From: Liolophura sinensis
Lineage: Eukaryota; Mollusca; Polyplacophora; Chitonida; Chitonidae
NCBI RefSeq assembly: GCF_032854445.1
Contig: NC_088297.1
Coordinates: forward strand, 3,349,991 to 3,413,990
Direction of reading: 5' to 3'
DNA length: 64,000 bases
Shown here: piece by piece, positions 11,543 to 21,930 of the stretch
Numbering within the stretch: the first letter of the stretch is position 1
Layout of the letters: each line of letters starts with the position of its first letter
The notes under the pieces: model-generated
What the model saw: the letters and a program-made list of their open reading frames with translations, nothing else
The model's database searches: none
Told to the model about the DNA's origin: nothing
Made by a program: the position numbers and the translations under genes

Positions 11543-12016
11543 GTGATTGCCTTGCGAGAAGTGAACAGTAATGAACCGTATTACTGGACTGACACTGCAG
11601 ATAAAGCATTTCGCGATATTAAGTCTGATATCGTTAACAGTCCCGGTCTCGCGTTGTTTGATCCAAACTGCGACGTTGCTGTTACCACCGATGCTAGTAC
11701 GCATGGTATTGGTGGAGTCTTTTCTCAAATTGCTCCATATGGATGAGAGCTGGGACTAATATAACAGAGTCCCAGATCCGAGGTTATGGTATCTTGTGCA
11801 TCGCGAACATTGACTGCCGCAGAACGAAATTACTCTGTGGGAGAAGGCGAAGCATTAGCCTGTGAATTTGATATTGAACAGTGGCACATGTATCTGTGGG
11901 GAAGACATTTTATTCTTCGTACAGGTCATCAGTCATTGGTAACTTTACTCTCCTCTCAAGGTACTGACCACAGACCTATGAGAATTGAACGCTGGAATGC
12001 CCAATTGTTACATTAA
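11543..12016 (+). pseudogene. pol: gypsy RNase H remnant
   Basis: Two frames (11543-11746 and 11786-12016) together show the Ty3/gypsy RNase H region: PYYWTDTADKAFRDIK, CDVAVTTDASTHGIGGVF, SRTLTAAERNYSVGEGEALA and WHMYLWGRHFILRTGHQSL. The TDAS Asp and GEGEALA Glu are kept, but the usual RTDHQ reads RTGHQ (about 11921-11929), removing a catalytic Asp. A stop and frameshift lie at 11744-11790. Confidence 0.85.
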
Positions 12017-12225
12017 CATTACATTGTCCAGGCCAAACCTGGATCTATGGCAAATACACTGTCGCCATTACCTTTGTCCACATCGTAAATACACTGCCGC
12101 CATTGCATTTCTCCACATCGGATTCATCCATAAATGAAGATGATCGTGGTGAAGTGTTCCAAGCAGTTCTTTCTAAGTCCTGCAGTGACGTTACACGTGT
12201 AGACTTACAACATACTACATATGTA

Positions 12226-12540
12226 AGTAGTAGTGAAGGGAGCTTGCGTGTCCGATTGGGGAGGAGGTGGGGGAGGAGGTGGAGATAGGGAATCCCGTGT
12301 TAATGTTGAGGTGGAGGGTGGTGGAGTTTTCATGGGGGGTGCCGTTGAGTCCGGCTCCCATGAGCGAGCTAGGCGCTTGCGCGTGACGTCACGCCTGACG
12401 TCAAGCGCGAGAGTAGCTCCTTTAGCTCCATTTCGCGCCAAAACTGGCCAATGAGGCGCGTGACGTCACGCGCGAGAGCAGCTCCTTCAGCACCATTTCG
12501 CGCCAAAACGGACCAATGGGTGAGCTTCATTTCGTGCCTA
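12226..12540 (+). repeat. left terminal inverted repeat of the Polinton
   Basis: It matches the reverse complement of 16640-16237 with gaps: AAGGGAGCTT, GTGTCCGA, GGAGGAGGTGGAGATAGGGA, CCCGTGTTAATG, CTCCCATGAGCGAGC. The inner part contains repeated TGACGTCA, TTTCGCGCC and CCAAT motifs. Confidence 0.8.
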
Positions 12541-13180
12541 AAATGATGTCACGCGAGAAGTAAAGTGAGCTTTTGTGTCCGACTGGGGTGGCGGAGGAGG
12601 TGGCGGAGGCGGGTGAGGACGGTTGGTGGTGTCGAGCGTGTTTGGGTAGAGTTGGAAGGTCTATAAAAAGCATATAATGTATAAAAGGAGAATTTTACAT
12701 GAAAGGGATATGATGTATAAAGGGAGAATGTAGCGGGAAGCCAGTTGATATTTTATGGTGTAGTATGTATGGCGTCAAAACAGACCAATAAGGTGGTCGG
12801 GTTGGACGAGTGTGTTTTCCCGCTCGGTAATTTCGTTGAGTTCCGCGCTGGCGTCGTCCAATAAGTGAGGGGCGTGACGAAACAATGAACGAGAAGAGAG
12901 CAAACCGTTGGCTTGTAAATTTGAGTTGAGCAGCTCGATCAGCTCCATTCGCGCCAAAAGTGACGAGCGAGGAGGGTGCGGGAGCAATGAACGAGAAGGT
13001 TTCGTTGAGGTCCGCGCTGCTACACCCAGTCGCTCGCTTGTTCAAAAAACATGACGTTGCCTGGGGTAAGTTCACTCACTGTGGTCTGCACATTCCACCA
13101 GACAATACACGGACACCGGGCTATGCCTCGCACCTGCCGCCAGCCACATCGCCAGCCACCGCGACGTCCGTCTCGCCAGG
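12541..13180 (+). other. Polinton left subterminal region
   Basis: GTGTCCGACTGGGG at 12577 repeats the TIR start, then come a TATA-like CTATAAAAAG (about 12660) and further CCAAT/CGCGCCAAAA-type motifs up to 12960. No credible reading frame was recognised. It may hold the integrase promoter. Confidence 0.4.
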
Positions 13181-14210
13181 GCGGAGACTCGGACGCCATC
13201 AATGCCGCTCTCCATGCATTATACTACGACCCCGACAGTCCAGAGGCTTACAGTGGCGTTCAGCCCTTGCTCAAGGCAGCCCGGAAACACGGACTCAAAG
13301 TGAGTGGGGCCCGCGTGTCCGCTTGGCTGGTCCAGCAGGACACGTACACGATGCACTGTCCCGCTCGACTGTACTACCCCCGTAACTGAGTTGTGGTTGG
13401 GGGTTAGACAGTCAGTGGCAGGCGGACTTGGTCGACATGGCAGCGATTGCCAAAGAGAACAACGACTACCGTTGCCTACTTACCTGCATCGATCTCTCAA
13501 AGTACGCTTGGGTGGTTCCACCGCGCACCAAAATCGAGGCGTTCCAACGCATTTTCAAGACAGGACGTCGACCGCTGTATCTGCAAACAAATGAAGGCAA
13601 CGAGTTTCGGAACAGACCGTTCCAGGCATTTTTAAAGGACAACGGGGTGTTTTGCTTTCAGACGTTTAACGAGACCAAAGCTTCCGTGGTAGAACGGTTT
13701 AACCGTACTTTGAAAGGACGCATGTACAAATATTTCACCGCTCACAATACTCTGCGGTACTTGAACGCTTTACCCGCGCTGGTCCGCGGGTACAATCGTG
13801 CGTATCACCGGAGTATACGGCGGGCCCCCATCGAAGTCACCACCCAAAACCAGAAAGAAATGTCCAAACGATCGGCGTACCATTATCGCGCCGTCGATAT
13901 CGTGCGTATAAATAAAGTGAAAGAGAAATTCGAAAAATCGTACCTCCCGAATTGGAGCACGGAAATGTTTCGCATCGTCCGCACCCACCGTCGACAGCCT
14001 GTTGTGTACACACTGGAGGACTTCAACGGGGAAAGGTTGCTCGGGACGTTTTACGAGACCGAACTGCAACCGGTGAAGACCGCGGCAGACAAGTTTTATC
14101 AGGTGGAGATGTTAAAAAGGGAACGTCTCCGAAGAAAACTGTACTATTGGGTGAAGTGGGTCGGCTATCCACCCAGCTTTAATTCTTGGGTACCGGCCAC
14201 GGACGTCTAA
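13180..14210 (+). pseudogene. Polinton integrase with C-terminal chromodomain, inactivated
   Basis: The N-terminal part (to a TGA at about 13387) encodes LYYDPDSPEAYSGVQ, a helix-rich region, and QQDTYTMHCPARLYYPRN. After a frameshift the rve core runs 13405-14210 with WQADLVDMA (first Asp), YRCLLTCIDLSKYAWVVP, LQTNEGNEF and ETKASVVERFNRTLKGRM. The second catalytic Asp, normally T-D-x-G, is Asn here, while the Glu is kept 34 residues later. The C-terminus carries a chromodomain (YQVEMLKRERL, YYWVKWVGYP, FNSWVPATDV). This type of integrase is typical of Polintons and inserts the element. The stop, frameshift and D-to-N change make this copy inactive. Confidence 0.85.
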
Positions 14211-14238
14211 CGTATTTAACCCAGAGGCTGACGGGGTG

Positions 14239-14414
14239 ACTATCACTCCCTATCGACTTACCTCAAGGGAAGGATCAGTGGGTACAAAGCTTGCGCGAGA
14301 ATAAAGGCATCGTGGCAGGCGTGCTCGGAGTTTTCTTGTACATCGGAGTTTTAGTGGGTGGATTGGCCGCGAAACTCAGCGTGCAGCTCCTCCAAGACCA
14401 GTCAAACCCTTGAA
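14239..14414 (+). other. possible remnant encoding a short membrane protein
   Basis: A stop-to-stop frame without an early ATG encodes KDQWVQSLRENKG followed by a strongly hydrophobic segment (IVAGVLGVFLYIGVLVGGLA) and SVQLLQDQSNP. It could be a piece of a small Polinton membrane protein or chance. Confidence 0.25.
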
Positions 14415-14429
14415 TATCTACATGGGCAA

Positions 14430-16225
14430 TTGAACAAGACGCTCTTCCGGTGGTCCGGGAAGCCTTTTTTCCCGCCTCCCACGTCTCAACCACCATCATC
14501 ACCGTCGTCGCCGAGTGTCTTGGTCTGTCGCGGTGACGGGGGTAAGCCGTACTGCTGCATGAAGACGCACAAGTCCGGGTTCGTTTTCCGCAGGCAAAGA
14601 AACTCGCACTCCTATATGGATTTTAGCTCGTACCCCTCGGACTGGACGTACGCTTCCTTGTTGTCCATTTTCCGGCGCAAGTCTTGAGGTGTCTACCCTA
14701 ATCGGTCGTTGTAGCACAGCTCGCCCTGGCGTGGGTGATTCAGGTGACAGCCGTGGTTGTGGTAATAGCAATCGTGTAACTGGAAGATGGTGGGACGTTC
14801 GTCGATGTGGGCGAGCTCGTCTACGGGGAGTTGACGATCACCGATCCGATTCTCCGTAAGCCGGTGGCGGATGAGCATCCCCAGCTGGTGCGACTGCCAG
14901 TCCAGCCATTTTTCAGCCAGACGCATTGCTGTGCCTCAGGGAACGAACTTCTCCTCTTCAGGTCGCCATCGAATGTAGTGATCCGCCGGCACGGTGTTGG
15001 CGAAGTACAAAGCGTTAGCATCGAACCCAACGATCTGCTGACAGAGCTTACCTCCCGGTCTCACGCCTCGTTCGTGGTACGGATGGAAAGTGATGGTCGG
15101 TCCGCCCACGATGTATTTCAGGCAGTAGTGCATATCTTTGTCTTTCTCCCCGATGAGCGTGAACACGCCTCGTTCGTGGTACGGATGGAAAGTGATGGTC
15201 GGTCCGCCCACGATGTATTTCAGGCAGTAGTGCATATCTTTGTCTTTCTCCCCGATGAGCGTGAACACGGAGCGCGAATAGTAAAACAAATAGCGGAGAG
15301 TGAGCCCTGGTATGCTAATGCAGTCTTCGAACACATCGGCATGTATGGTTTGGTAGAGCGCCACTTCTCCGCCACCTCCATGAAGGGGATCACGTCCAGG
15401 TTGTTGTACCACCGCAGCAAGTCTTTCACATTACGCATGCCGTGCTTCTGTCACCTCTCCTGTAGGGTCTTGTACTTGGCGTCCGTGCATTGCTGTGCAG
15501 ATCGTTATGGAAAGCGTGGCGGGGTGGAAGTGCCGTTTCCTCCAGCCGGGCAAGGAAGTCTATGTTGATGTAACAAAACTTGCCTTTGGTGACGCGGCAG
15601 TGGTAAGCTTTAACCCACTTGTCGTAACTGTAATTACCGGCCAGGTAATTTCGTATGTCCAGAAATTTCAGCTGCAGCGTGCTGAGGGACATGTGATTGT
15701 TGTTACGCTTGATGACACACTCCAAATCACCGCCCTTGACCAGGTGGGGATAAAGCTGTTGCTTGATCAAGTTCAGATCGTAGTTACCCGAGTTGAAGCC
15801 GAGGACGGGGAGCTGGTTGATATAGGCGACGAATTTGTCCCGCACCCGCCGAGTGTAGGACGGCTTGGTGTCGTTGGGATCGATGCGCTCGTCCATCTCG
15901 TCCAGGATGTAGTCGTAACGCTCGGTGCGATAGGCGCTACTGATCTCGCTGATGGTATTGAGGTAAGCCATCGTCCATTCGACAAGAGCGTGGGGATCGC
16001 CGGTAGAGATGCAGCTCACGAGCTGGTCGTAGTCGGGCACATTGGAGTTCACGCTGACACTCATGGGGATGTGTTGGAGCGTTCATTCCGCTGAGCCGGT
16101 CATCGCTTCTTCCACAGGGGCCAAGTAAGCTTCGAAGTCATAACATGCTCGGTAAGGGAATATTCCGTAGTCACCTTCCCGGAGGTAAATACCCATGTCC
16201 GCCAAGACTTCGAAAACAGTAAGTT
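14430..16225 (-). pseudogene. polB: Polinton protein-primed family B DNA polymerase, broken and truncated
   Basis: Minus-strand reading gives the exonuclease I region (RACYDFEAYLAPV, about 16150-16110), a TGA at 16085-16083, then VSVNSNVPDYDQ. The exonuclease II region LGFNSGNYDLNLIKQQLYPHL and KFLDIRNYL...SYDKWVKAY follow within 16064-15426. After a frameshift come WYNNLDVIPFMEVAEKW, SIPGLTLRYL and YIVGGPTITFHPYHE, the last duplicated in frame, then GFDANALYF (motif A-like) and QLHDCYYHNHGCHLN near 14730. The order fits pPolB of Polintons, which replicates the element. Motifs B and C (K-x3-N-x2-YG; D-T-D-S) are absent because the gene ends against the integrase side. Confidence 0.85.
15062..15265. 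repeat. 102-bp in-frame tandem duplication inside the DNA polymerase remnant
   Basis: 15062-15163 is repeated essentially identically at 15164-15265. It duplicates 34 codons covering FTLIGEKDKDMHYCLKYI and the GGPTITFHPYHERG motif. Confidence 0.9.
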
Positions 16226-16236
16226 GATTGTGTCAC

Positions 16237-16640
16237 CCACTGGTCAGTTTTGGCGTGAAATGGAGCTGAAGGCTGCTCTTGCGCGTGACGTCACGCACCT
16301 CATTGGTCAGCTTTGGCGCGAAATGGAGCTCACCCATTGGACAGTTTTGGCGCAAAATGGAGCTAAATGAGCTGCTCTCGCGCGTGACGTTACGCGTGAC
16401 GTAACGTGCCTGCTTAAAGAGCTGCGCTCATTGGTCCGTTGGCGCCCCTCGCGTGACGTGTGGCGTCACACGCATGCGTCTTGCTCGCTCATGGGAGCGC
16501 AGACTCAACGACACACCTAGGCTTCCCCAAAAGCTCCACTTCCCCCCACTTCACCATTAACACGGGGTTCCCTATCTCCACCTCCTCCCCTACCTCGTCC
16601 TCAGTCGGACACGAAAGCTCCCTTTACTAGCCTACTACTT
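16237..16640 (-). repeat. right terminal inverted repeat of the Polinton
   Basis: This is the reverse-complement partner of the left repeat, about 400 bp with several small indels. Three TTGG-CGC-AAATGGAGCT modules, CATTGG/CCAATG boxes and GCGTGACGTCACGC palindromes alternate in it. Confidence 0.8.
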
Positions 16641-16649
16641 ATGTGGATG

Positions 16650-17121
16650 GGGATCTTACAACATTCAAAGGATATACATTACCTCTGGATGACCTGATTC
16701 AAAGAAACAATTGCCTTTGAACACACAGTCATACTTTGCAATTAAATTGCAACTAGCTGTACACGATGATATTGTGTTTCGTGGTACACGAGTTGTAGTG
16801 CCTGCTGCACTTACGACACCGCCCATTCATTTGGCTCATGAAAATCACCCAGGCATAGTTAAGACGAAAACACGCCCGCGCGGTCTTTACTGGTGGCCAA
16901 TGATGGACCAACAAATTACAGAATTAGTGAAAAGTTAGTCTACGTGTCACTTATCTGATACAATAAATCTGCAGTTACAAGAGTTGCTCCTATGCAAACA
17001 GTTCCCCTGCCTGAGCGGCCTTGGCAAAAGCCGGGAACAGACTTTGTTGGATCGGATTTCTCTGCACCATATTTCAGAAAGTTTTTTATTTATTTATTTA
17101 TCTATTTATTTATTTATCTAT

Positions 17122-17192
<71 letters not shown>

Positions 17193-18150
17193 TCTGATTG
17201 GGGTTTTACGCCGTACTCAAGAATATTTCACGTATGGGACGGTGGCCACCAATATGGTCGGAGGAAACCGGGCAGAGCTCGGGGAAAACCCACGATCATC
17301 CGCAGGTTGCTGGCAGACCTTCCCACGTACGGCCGGAGAGGAACTCACAGCAACCACATTGGTGAGAGGCTCTTGGGCCATTACGCTGCGCTAGCGCGCT
17401 AACCAACTGAGCCACGGAGACCCCTTTCAGAAAGGTTTTTGATTCCACTGATCGATTACCGTAGCAAATGGCCAGATGTTGTGCTTGCTTCACATTATAT
17501 CACTAAAAGTTTAATTAGTTTCTTGACAACCATTTTCAGTTGTGAAGGTTACCCTGACGAGAATGTTTCAGATAACGATCTGCAGCTATAGTGTCGGATG
17601 AATTTGAATTCCTTAGAGCTAGGAATATAAAGTACGCGACATTCTACTCCCGCTGAATTTACACGGTAGACATAGGAGAAAGGTGCTGGATACTGTTGGT
17701 TTGACCATCTCTTCTCGACCGCTCAATCCAGTCAAAATTGAGTAGCGAGTTGAAAAACGTGACGTAATGACTTATGACAAACGTAATCGTATCCATCCAG
17801 AAAATTTGCACTTTGTGACCGTGTTAGAATTAGGAAATCGTTCTCAGTTAAGAAAGGCGAATGTATAAATACACTTCTCCTACTACAGTTCGGAAACAGA
17901 TTGGTCCACACACCTACGTCATGGCCAACGGTCAAACATGGAACCAGAGGTATATTTCTGCGCTCTGTGGACCAGCAGTCTAAATTCTCTCAGCCGAAAG
18001 GGAGTTGATGGTACATTGTTTATCCCTGTTGTAGATAATGTAACTGTAGATCCAGTCAATCCTACACGCACCGTTAACCCACAACCAATTAGAAATCCAC
18101 GTGTGAGAAATCCGCCAGCTTGGGCTAAGGATTTTATTATGGGTAGATAA
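16650..18150 (+). pseudogene. pol: gypsy integrase remnant, SINE-interrupted
   Basis: This is the right-hand part of pol beyond the Polinton. 16711-16938 encodes the zinc-binding domain (FRGTRVVVPAAL, IHLAHENHPGIVKTKTR, LYWWPMMDQQI). The core starts at PWQKPGTDFVG (about 17010-17045), is split by a SINE (17082-17424) and resumes with LIDYRSKWPDVV. The C-terminal tail (17938-18150) ends NPPAWAKDFIMGR before a stop. Frameshifts separate all the pieces. Confidence 0.8.
17082..17424 (-). mobile_element. full-length SINE-A with very long TTTA tail, in gypsy integrase
   Basis: On the minus strand: A-box TGGCTCAGTTGG, SINE body, GAGTACGGCGTAAAAC tail and more than 100 bp of TTTA repeat. Target duplication TTTCAGAAAG at 17072-17081 and 17425-17434. 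Confidence 0.9.
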
Positions 18151-18378
18151 ATGATTCAATGTATTGTTTTATACGGCAACAGTTAACAGGCATTGTTAAA
18201 TGTATTTCCAGTGAGAAAAAGCATTAACTTATTTCTTATTCGATTATGCTTTCATTCCATGTTACGTATGTTACGGTGAGCATACGTTAACAATTGTTGT
18301 TATGTACACATTTAACTCATGCTTCCCAGAAGTAACTTTCATTTTCCAGTAGAAACCATTTCTTTGCCAGAGGAGCAA

Positions 18379-18510
18379 TGTAGTGTTTCGTCAAATGTTT
18401 ACGTCATACTAACGTCATACTGACGTCATATTGTGGTGTTTCGTCAAATGTTTACGTCATACTAACGTCATACTGACGTCATATTGTACGCATGTGTATC
18501 ATTGTATGAA
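18379..18510 (+). repeat. start of 3' LTR with 53-bp tandem duplication
   Basis: A purine-rich tract (AGAGGAGCAA) precedes TGTAGTGTTTCGTCA. The first 53 bp (18379-18431) are repeated at 18432-18484; each copy contains CATACTGACGTCAT, a CRE-like palindrome. Similarity to the 5' LTR fades after about 18508. Confidence 0.6.
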
Positions 18511-19589
18511 TCACTACGAATGGCTAAGGAATTTGTAAACAAAAGTCTTGCAATCTTGCAGAAAAGTCTCGCAATCAATCAATAATCAGATATTATCACT
18601 TCGTACTGTCACATAATTTGATAAACGGTTCTGTGTTCTTCACTTTTTTGTTCTGTTGTACATTTTGTAACTACTTTTCATCTTTTATGTTGCCTCCTCA
18701 CAACTATTGATGTACTATTTATTTTGCTTAGAAACTATTGTACATGGTTACCTTGTCTTGCAGGTGTTGTAGAATAGTCAGAAAACAAAAGATTGTTAAT
18801 ACCTTCAAAGCTGTACTTTTCACATCGACTTTTGTCATGCAAAATGTGAATACAGAGACATGAGGATTTCTATCGTGCCATTGTAATTCTCTTGAATTTA
18901 AATTTACGAAATCTAATTTCATTAATTTGAACTGTAATGTCTATGTCACAGATGAAGTCTTTTCTTGAGTTTAGCTCTGGCCCAGGGATCACGAAGCAAT
19001 CTAAAACTGATGTCAACAATTCAGATCAGTTTAAAATTGTTATTTCTTATGAAACAATGTCAAAATACTTGTGGACAAGGTAAATTTCTGGGTAAGTTGT
19101 TGTAAAACAAATTTCAGCTAAAATAACAGAAAGGAAAAAAACGAAATTTAATGAGTGAAAGTTTGACATAATTCTCAGATCGCTTCGTGATCCCGGGGCC
19201 TGACATTGCGGAAAGATGGGAAAATGAAGAAATTGAAAGAAGAAAGAAATGTATCACATATAGCTATAATTAGCACTTCCATGGCTATAATCCAAAAGGA
19301 GAAAATATAGAATTCGTTCTATATATGTACTCATCGGGACCGGAATTCAGGAAATGCGCATGTGCAGTAATGTTCCTGTGTAGAAGAGAATTTCCGCCTT
19401 TTGCTGAGGCTTGCAAGTATTCTCGGAGTGTATACTTTTAATTCCAGAATGGCAAATTATCGGGATAAATATCGGTTATGACGACATGTACTCTACTGAC
19501 AGAGCTTAAACATAACATTAAGTGCTATAGATATTTTTAACCATGAAGAAACATACGCATGATGGTCGTGGGTCTCCCGTGAGCAGAGC
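18511..19589. other. no gene seen
   Basis: AT-rich sequence between the gypsy element and the Tc1 remnant. Nothing recognisable; it may include the rest of the 3' LTR. Confidence 0.5.
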
Positions 19590-20014
19590 CTGGGGGAACC
19601 CGCTGGACTTCATCTACGGGAACCTAACAGCTCCGCGTTACGTGGATGAAATTCTACGTCCTGTTGTCCTGCCATTCCTTCAACAGCAGCCATGTGGTGT
19701 CCTGTACCAGCATGACAACGCCAGATCCCATATAGCTCGAGTTGTGCAAAACTTCCTGGACGCCAACGACGTCAGGGTCCTGCCATGGCCTGCACGTCCC
19801 CCAGATATGTCACCTCATAGAACACCTTTGGGATATCATTGGTCGTCGAGTAAGACAACGGCCACACCTTGCAGCCAACCGACAAGAACTGGCGTTCACT
19901 CTCCAAGATGAATGGCAACGAATCCCACGTCATCTCATCAGACGACTAACTTTTTCTATGCTTCGGAGAGTTTTTACATGCATTGAAGCAAGGGGTGGCC
20001 ACACAGGATATTGA
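19590..20014 (+). pseudogene. Tc1/mariner-family transposase C-terminal remnant
   Basis: 19590-19812 encodes GNLTAPRYVDEILRPVVLPFL, VLYQHDNARSHIARVVQNFL and LPWPARPPDMSP, including the second catalytic Asp (HDNARSH). A one-base frameshift near 19812 moves the rest to 19815-20014: IEHLWDIIGRRVRQR (third acidic residue), LQDEWQRIPRHLIRRLTFSM, ending GGHTGY and a stop. This is the C-terminal two thirds of a Tc1-type DDE transposase. The N-terminal HTH domains are missing; sequence just upstream is unrelated. No terminal inverted repeats were identified. Confidence 0.85.
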
Positions 20015-21547
20015 TTGGTTTTTGATATTGACTGATTTTAAAAATATTTAACTTTTTGTATACAGTGCCCATTGTTAACCAAAATGGAATGATTATTTTT
20101 GTACCCCTGATTTGTTTCTTTATTTGTAAAATGATTTGAGGGCTGCTTTGTCCGTTATTACTCAAGACTTTCAATATCTAAAGTCATTGGTCTTTTCAAT
20201 ATATTAAACTTCAGTCATCCTGTTTTTTGCTTTGGCTAAATTAATTGATTTGAACTCTTTGTAAAGTTTCTTTTGGCCGTCAGTTTATATGTAGCTGGCT
20301 ATCACCTATGACTCTTTCAGTAGTTTCTAATAGTTTCAAATGCACTGATTCCAAATCTGCATGCCTGAGCTGCATGTTTGTGCATAAGATGAATAAATAA
20401 CACTGATTAAAATTTGGAAATGAGAATCCTGCAGATAAATTGACAATATAATCAAAACTAAGACCAATAAAAATGAAACTGATTAAGAGAACTTTAAAAG
20501 TCAATATCAGAAGTTTATACAGACCATCGAAAATAATTTAGTTGTGTGTACATATTCTGTGCCTTCTGTATATAAGACACCAGATTTATGTGTGAAGCTT
20601 ATGTTTCACTGTCAGCATTGTCGTACTCCCGTTGAATAACTGCCGGGCTACACGTATATGCGCGCGGCATGAAAATTCTTCGGTGTGTATGGTGGACGAG
20701 TTAAGGAAGACTTTTAACCGATAAAGGGCCCTGTACCACATAATGTAGATAACAACATTTTTCCCGAAGCTAGAAACCAGTAAAGAAACAAAAAGAAAAA
20801 AAAAAGGAAAGAAACGAAAAAAAATATGTATATCAAGGCCTGAATCATTTCTAGCTTGGAAGAGGAAAAAACATGAAAAACGGGCTTTTTTTCAAATAGT
20901 TTCCTACCTGGTTTAAGTTGCAGGTGAAGCTATCTAGTGAACTGGCGAACTGTGGTATCGTGCTGGGATCCGATAAGCCAAGAACAGGTGTTACAAATAA
21001 ACTAGATCCTAGGCTTAAATCTTCTAATCGCTTCCGTAACACGCACCTATGCTTGATTCTACTACCGTTTGGTCTTATCTTCAGGGTTCTAGTTATATAT
21101 ATAATGATTATAGTATATGGCCAATAATATTGCATATAATAAAGTAGAACTGCGTATGGATATACACCAATAACCAAATGGTCTGCGAGGAACACTGAAA
21201 CTGTCTGGATTAGCTTACCTTTAATACGACACATAATGTGCTCCTGTGACAATATGGAATCTGTAAGTATATACATTTTAATTTTCTTCAACAAAATTTC
21301 ATAATGAGTGAAATTTCATTTCCAAAGCTTTATTGGAAATCTTCATGTATATAGGGCTTATTTCCTATTCATGGAATCTGCAGCTCCATTGATTTAATGT
21401 GTTGCTTTTCCAACAAAATGTTCTTTTGGAGATATATTGTAGGCCTACATATTCTTACTGAACGCAAAATAAGTTGGGTTTTTTTTCTCGACATTTTGGA
21501 TGCATTTTTTAGAAGATTGAAATCTGCTTCTTGATATATTCATGTAG
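20015..21547. other. no gene seen
   Basis: AT-rich sequence, perhaps the Tc1 3' flank at first. Open frames are short and of low-complexity composition. Confidence 0.5.
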
Positions 21548-21700
21548 GCCTATATATTTCATTTATTTATTTATCTGATTATTGTGTCACGTCGTGATGA
21601 ATGTAAGTGACAAATATACTCAAGAATATTTCACTTATACTGCGTCGACCATGGTGGGAAGAAACCAGGCAGAGCCCCGGGGTACACCCACGATCGACCT
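21548..21700 (-). mobile_element. SINE-A fragment, left arm of an inverted pair
   Basis: CATTTATTTATTTATCTGATT, ACTCAAGAATATTTCACTTATA, ATGGTGGGAAGAAACCAGGC. Faces the plus-strand copy at 21735. Confidence 0.65.
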
Positions 21701-21734
21701 GGTATACCCATTCCAAGCACGCATGCTTAAGCCT

Positions 21735-21930
21735 CTATTCGTCGATGTCGCTGTGAGTTCAAGTCCAGCTCATACTGCTTTCCTCTCCGGCCGTACGTGG
21801 GAAGGTGTGTTAGCAACTTGCGGACGGTAATCGGTTTCCCCTGGGCTCTCTTCGATTTTCCGCTCGTCATAGTTGTAAAATGCTTGAGTGCAGCGTACTG
21901 AAACGCCTATCAAATAAATAAATGAATATT
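21735..21930 (+). mobile_element. SINE-A fragment, right arm of an inverted pair
   Basis: From TCGCTGTGAGTTCAAGTCC (B-box) through CCGGCCGTACGTGGGAAGG to CAAATAAATAAATGAATA. Confidence 0.7.

Larger units (their letters stand above)
12226..16640. mobile_element. internally deleted Polinton/Maverick inserted in gypsy pol
   Basis: The element is bounded by inverted repeats beginning AGTAGTAG and ending CTACTACT. It is flanked by TATGTA (12220-12225) and TATGTG (16641-16646), a 6-bp target duplication with one change, as expected of Polintons. Gypsy coding sequence stops at the left edge and resumes at the right edge. Inside are a chromodomain integrase (plus) and a family B DNA polymerase (minus). 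At 4.4 kb it lacks the capsid, packaging ATPase and protease genes of full 15-20 kb elements. Confidence 0.85.
9139..18510 (+). mobile_element. degenerate Ty3/gypsy LTR retrotransposon, interrupted by a Polinton and SINEs
   Basis: Matching LTR starts (TGTGGTGTTTCGTCA at 9139, TGTAGTGTTTCGTCA at 18379) bracket gag, RT, RNase H and integrase remnants in Ty3/gypsy order. A primer-binding site candidate follows the left LTR and a purine-rich tract precedes the right one. Removing the 4.4-kb Polinton and two SINEs leaves about 4.5 kb, near the size of a gypsy element. Every coding domain has stops or frameshifts, so the copy is dead. The right LTR end could not be fixed. Confidence 0.85.

Noticed and set aside
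15495-16094. 199-codon plus-strand frame
   Set aside because: It is the antisense shadow of the minus-strand polymerase remnant, whose motifs are clear.
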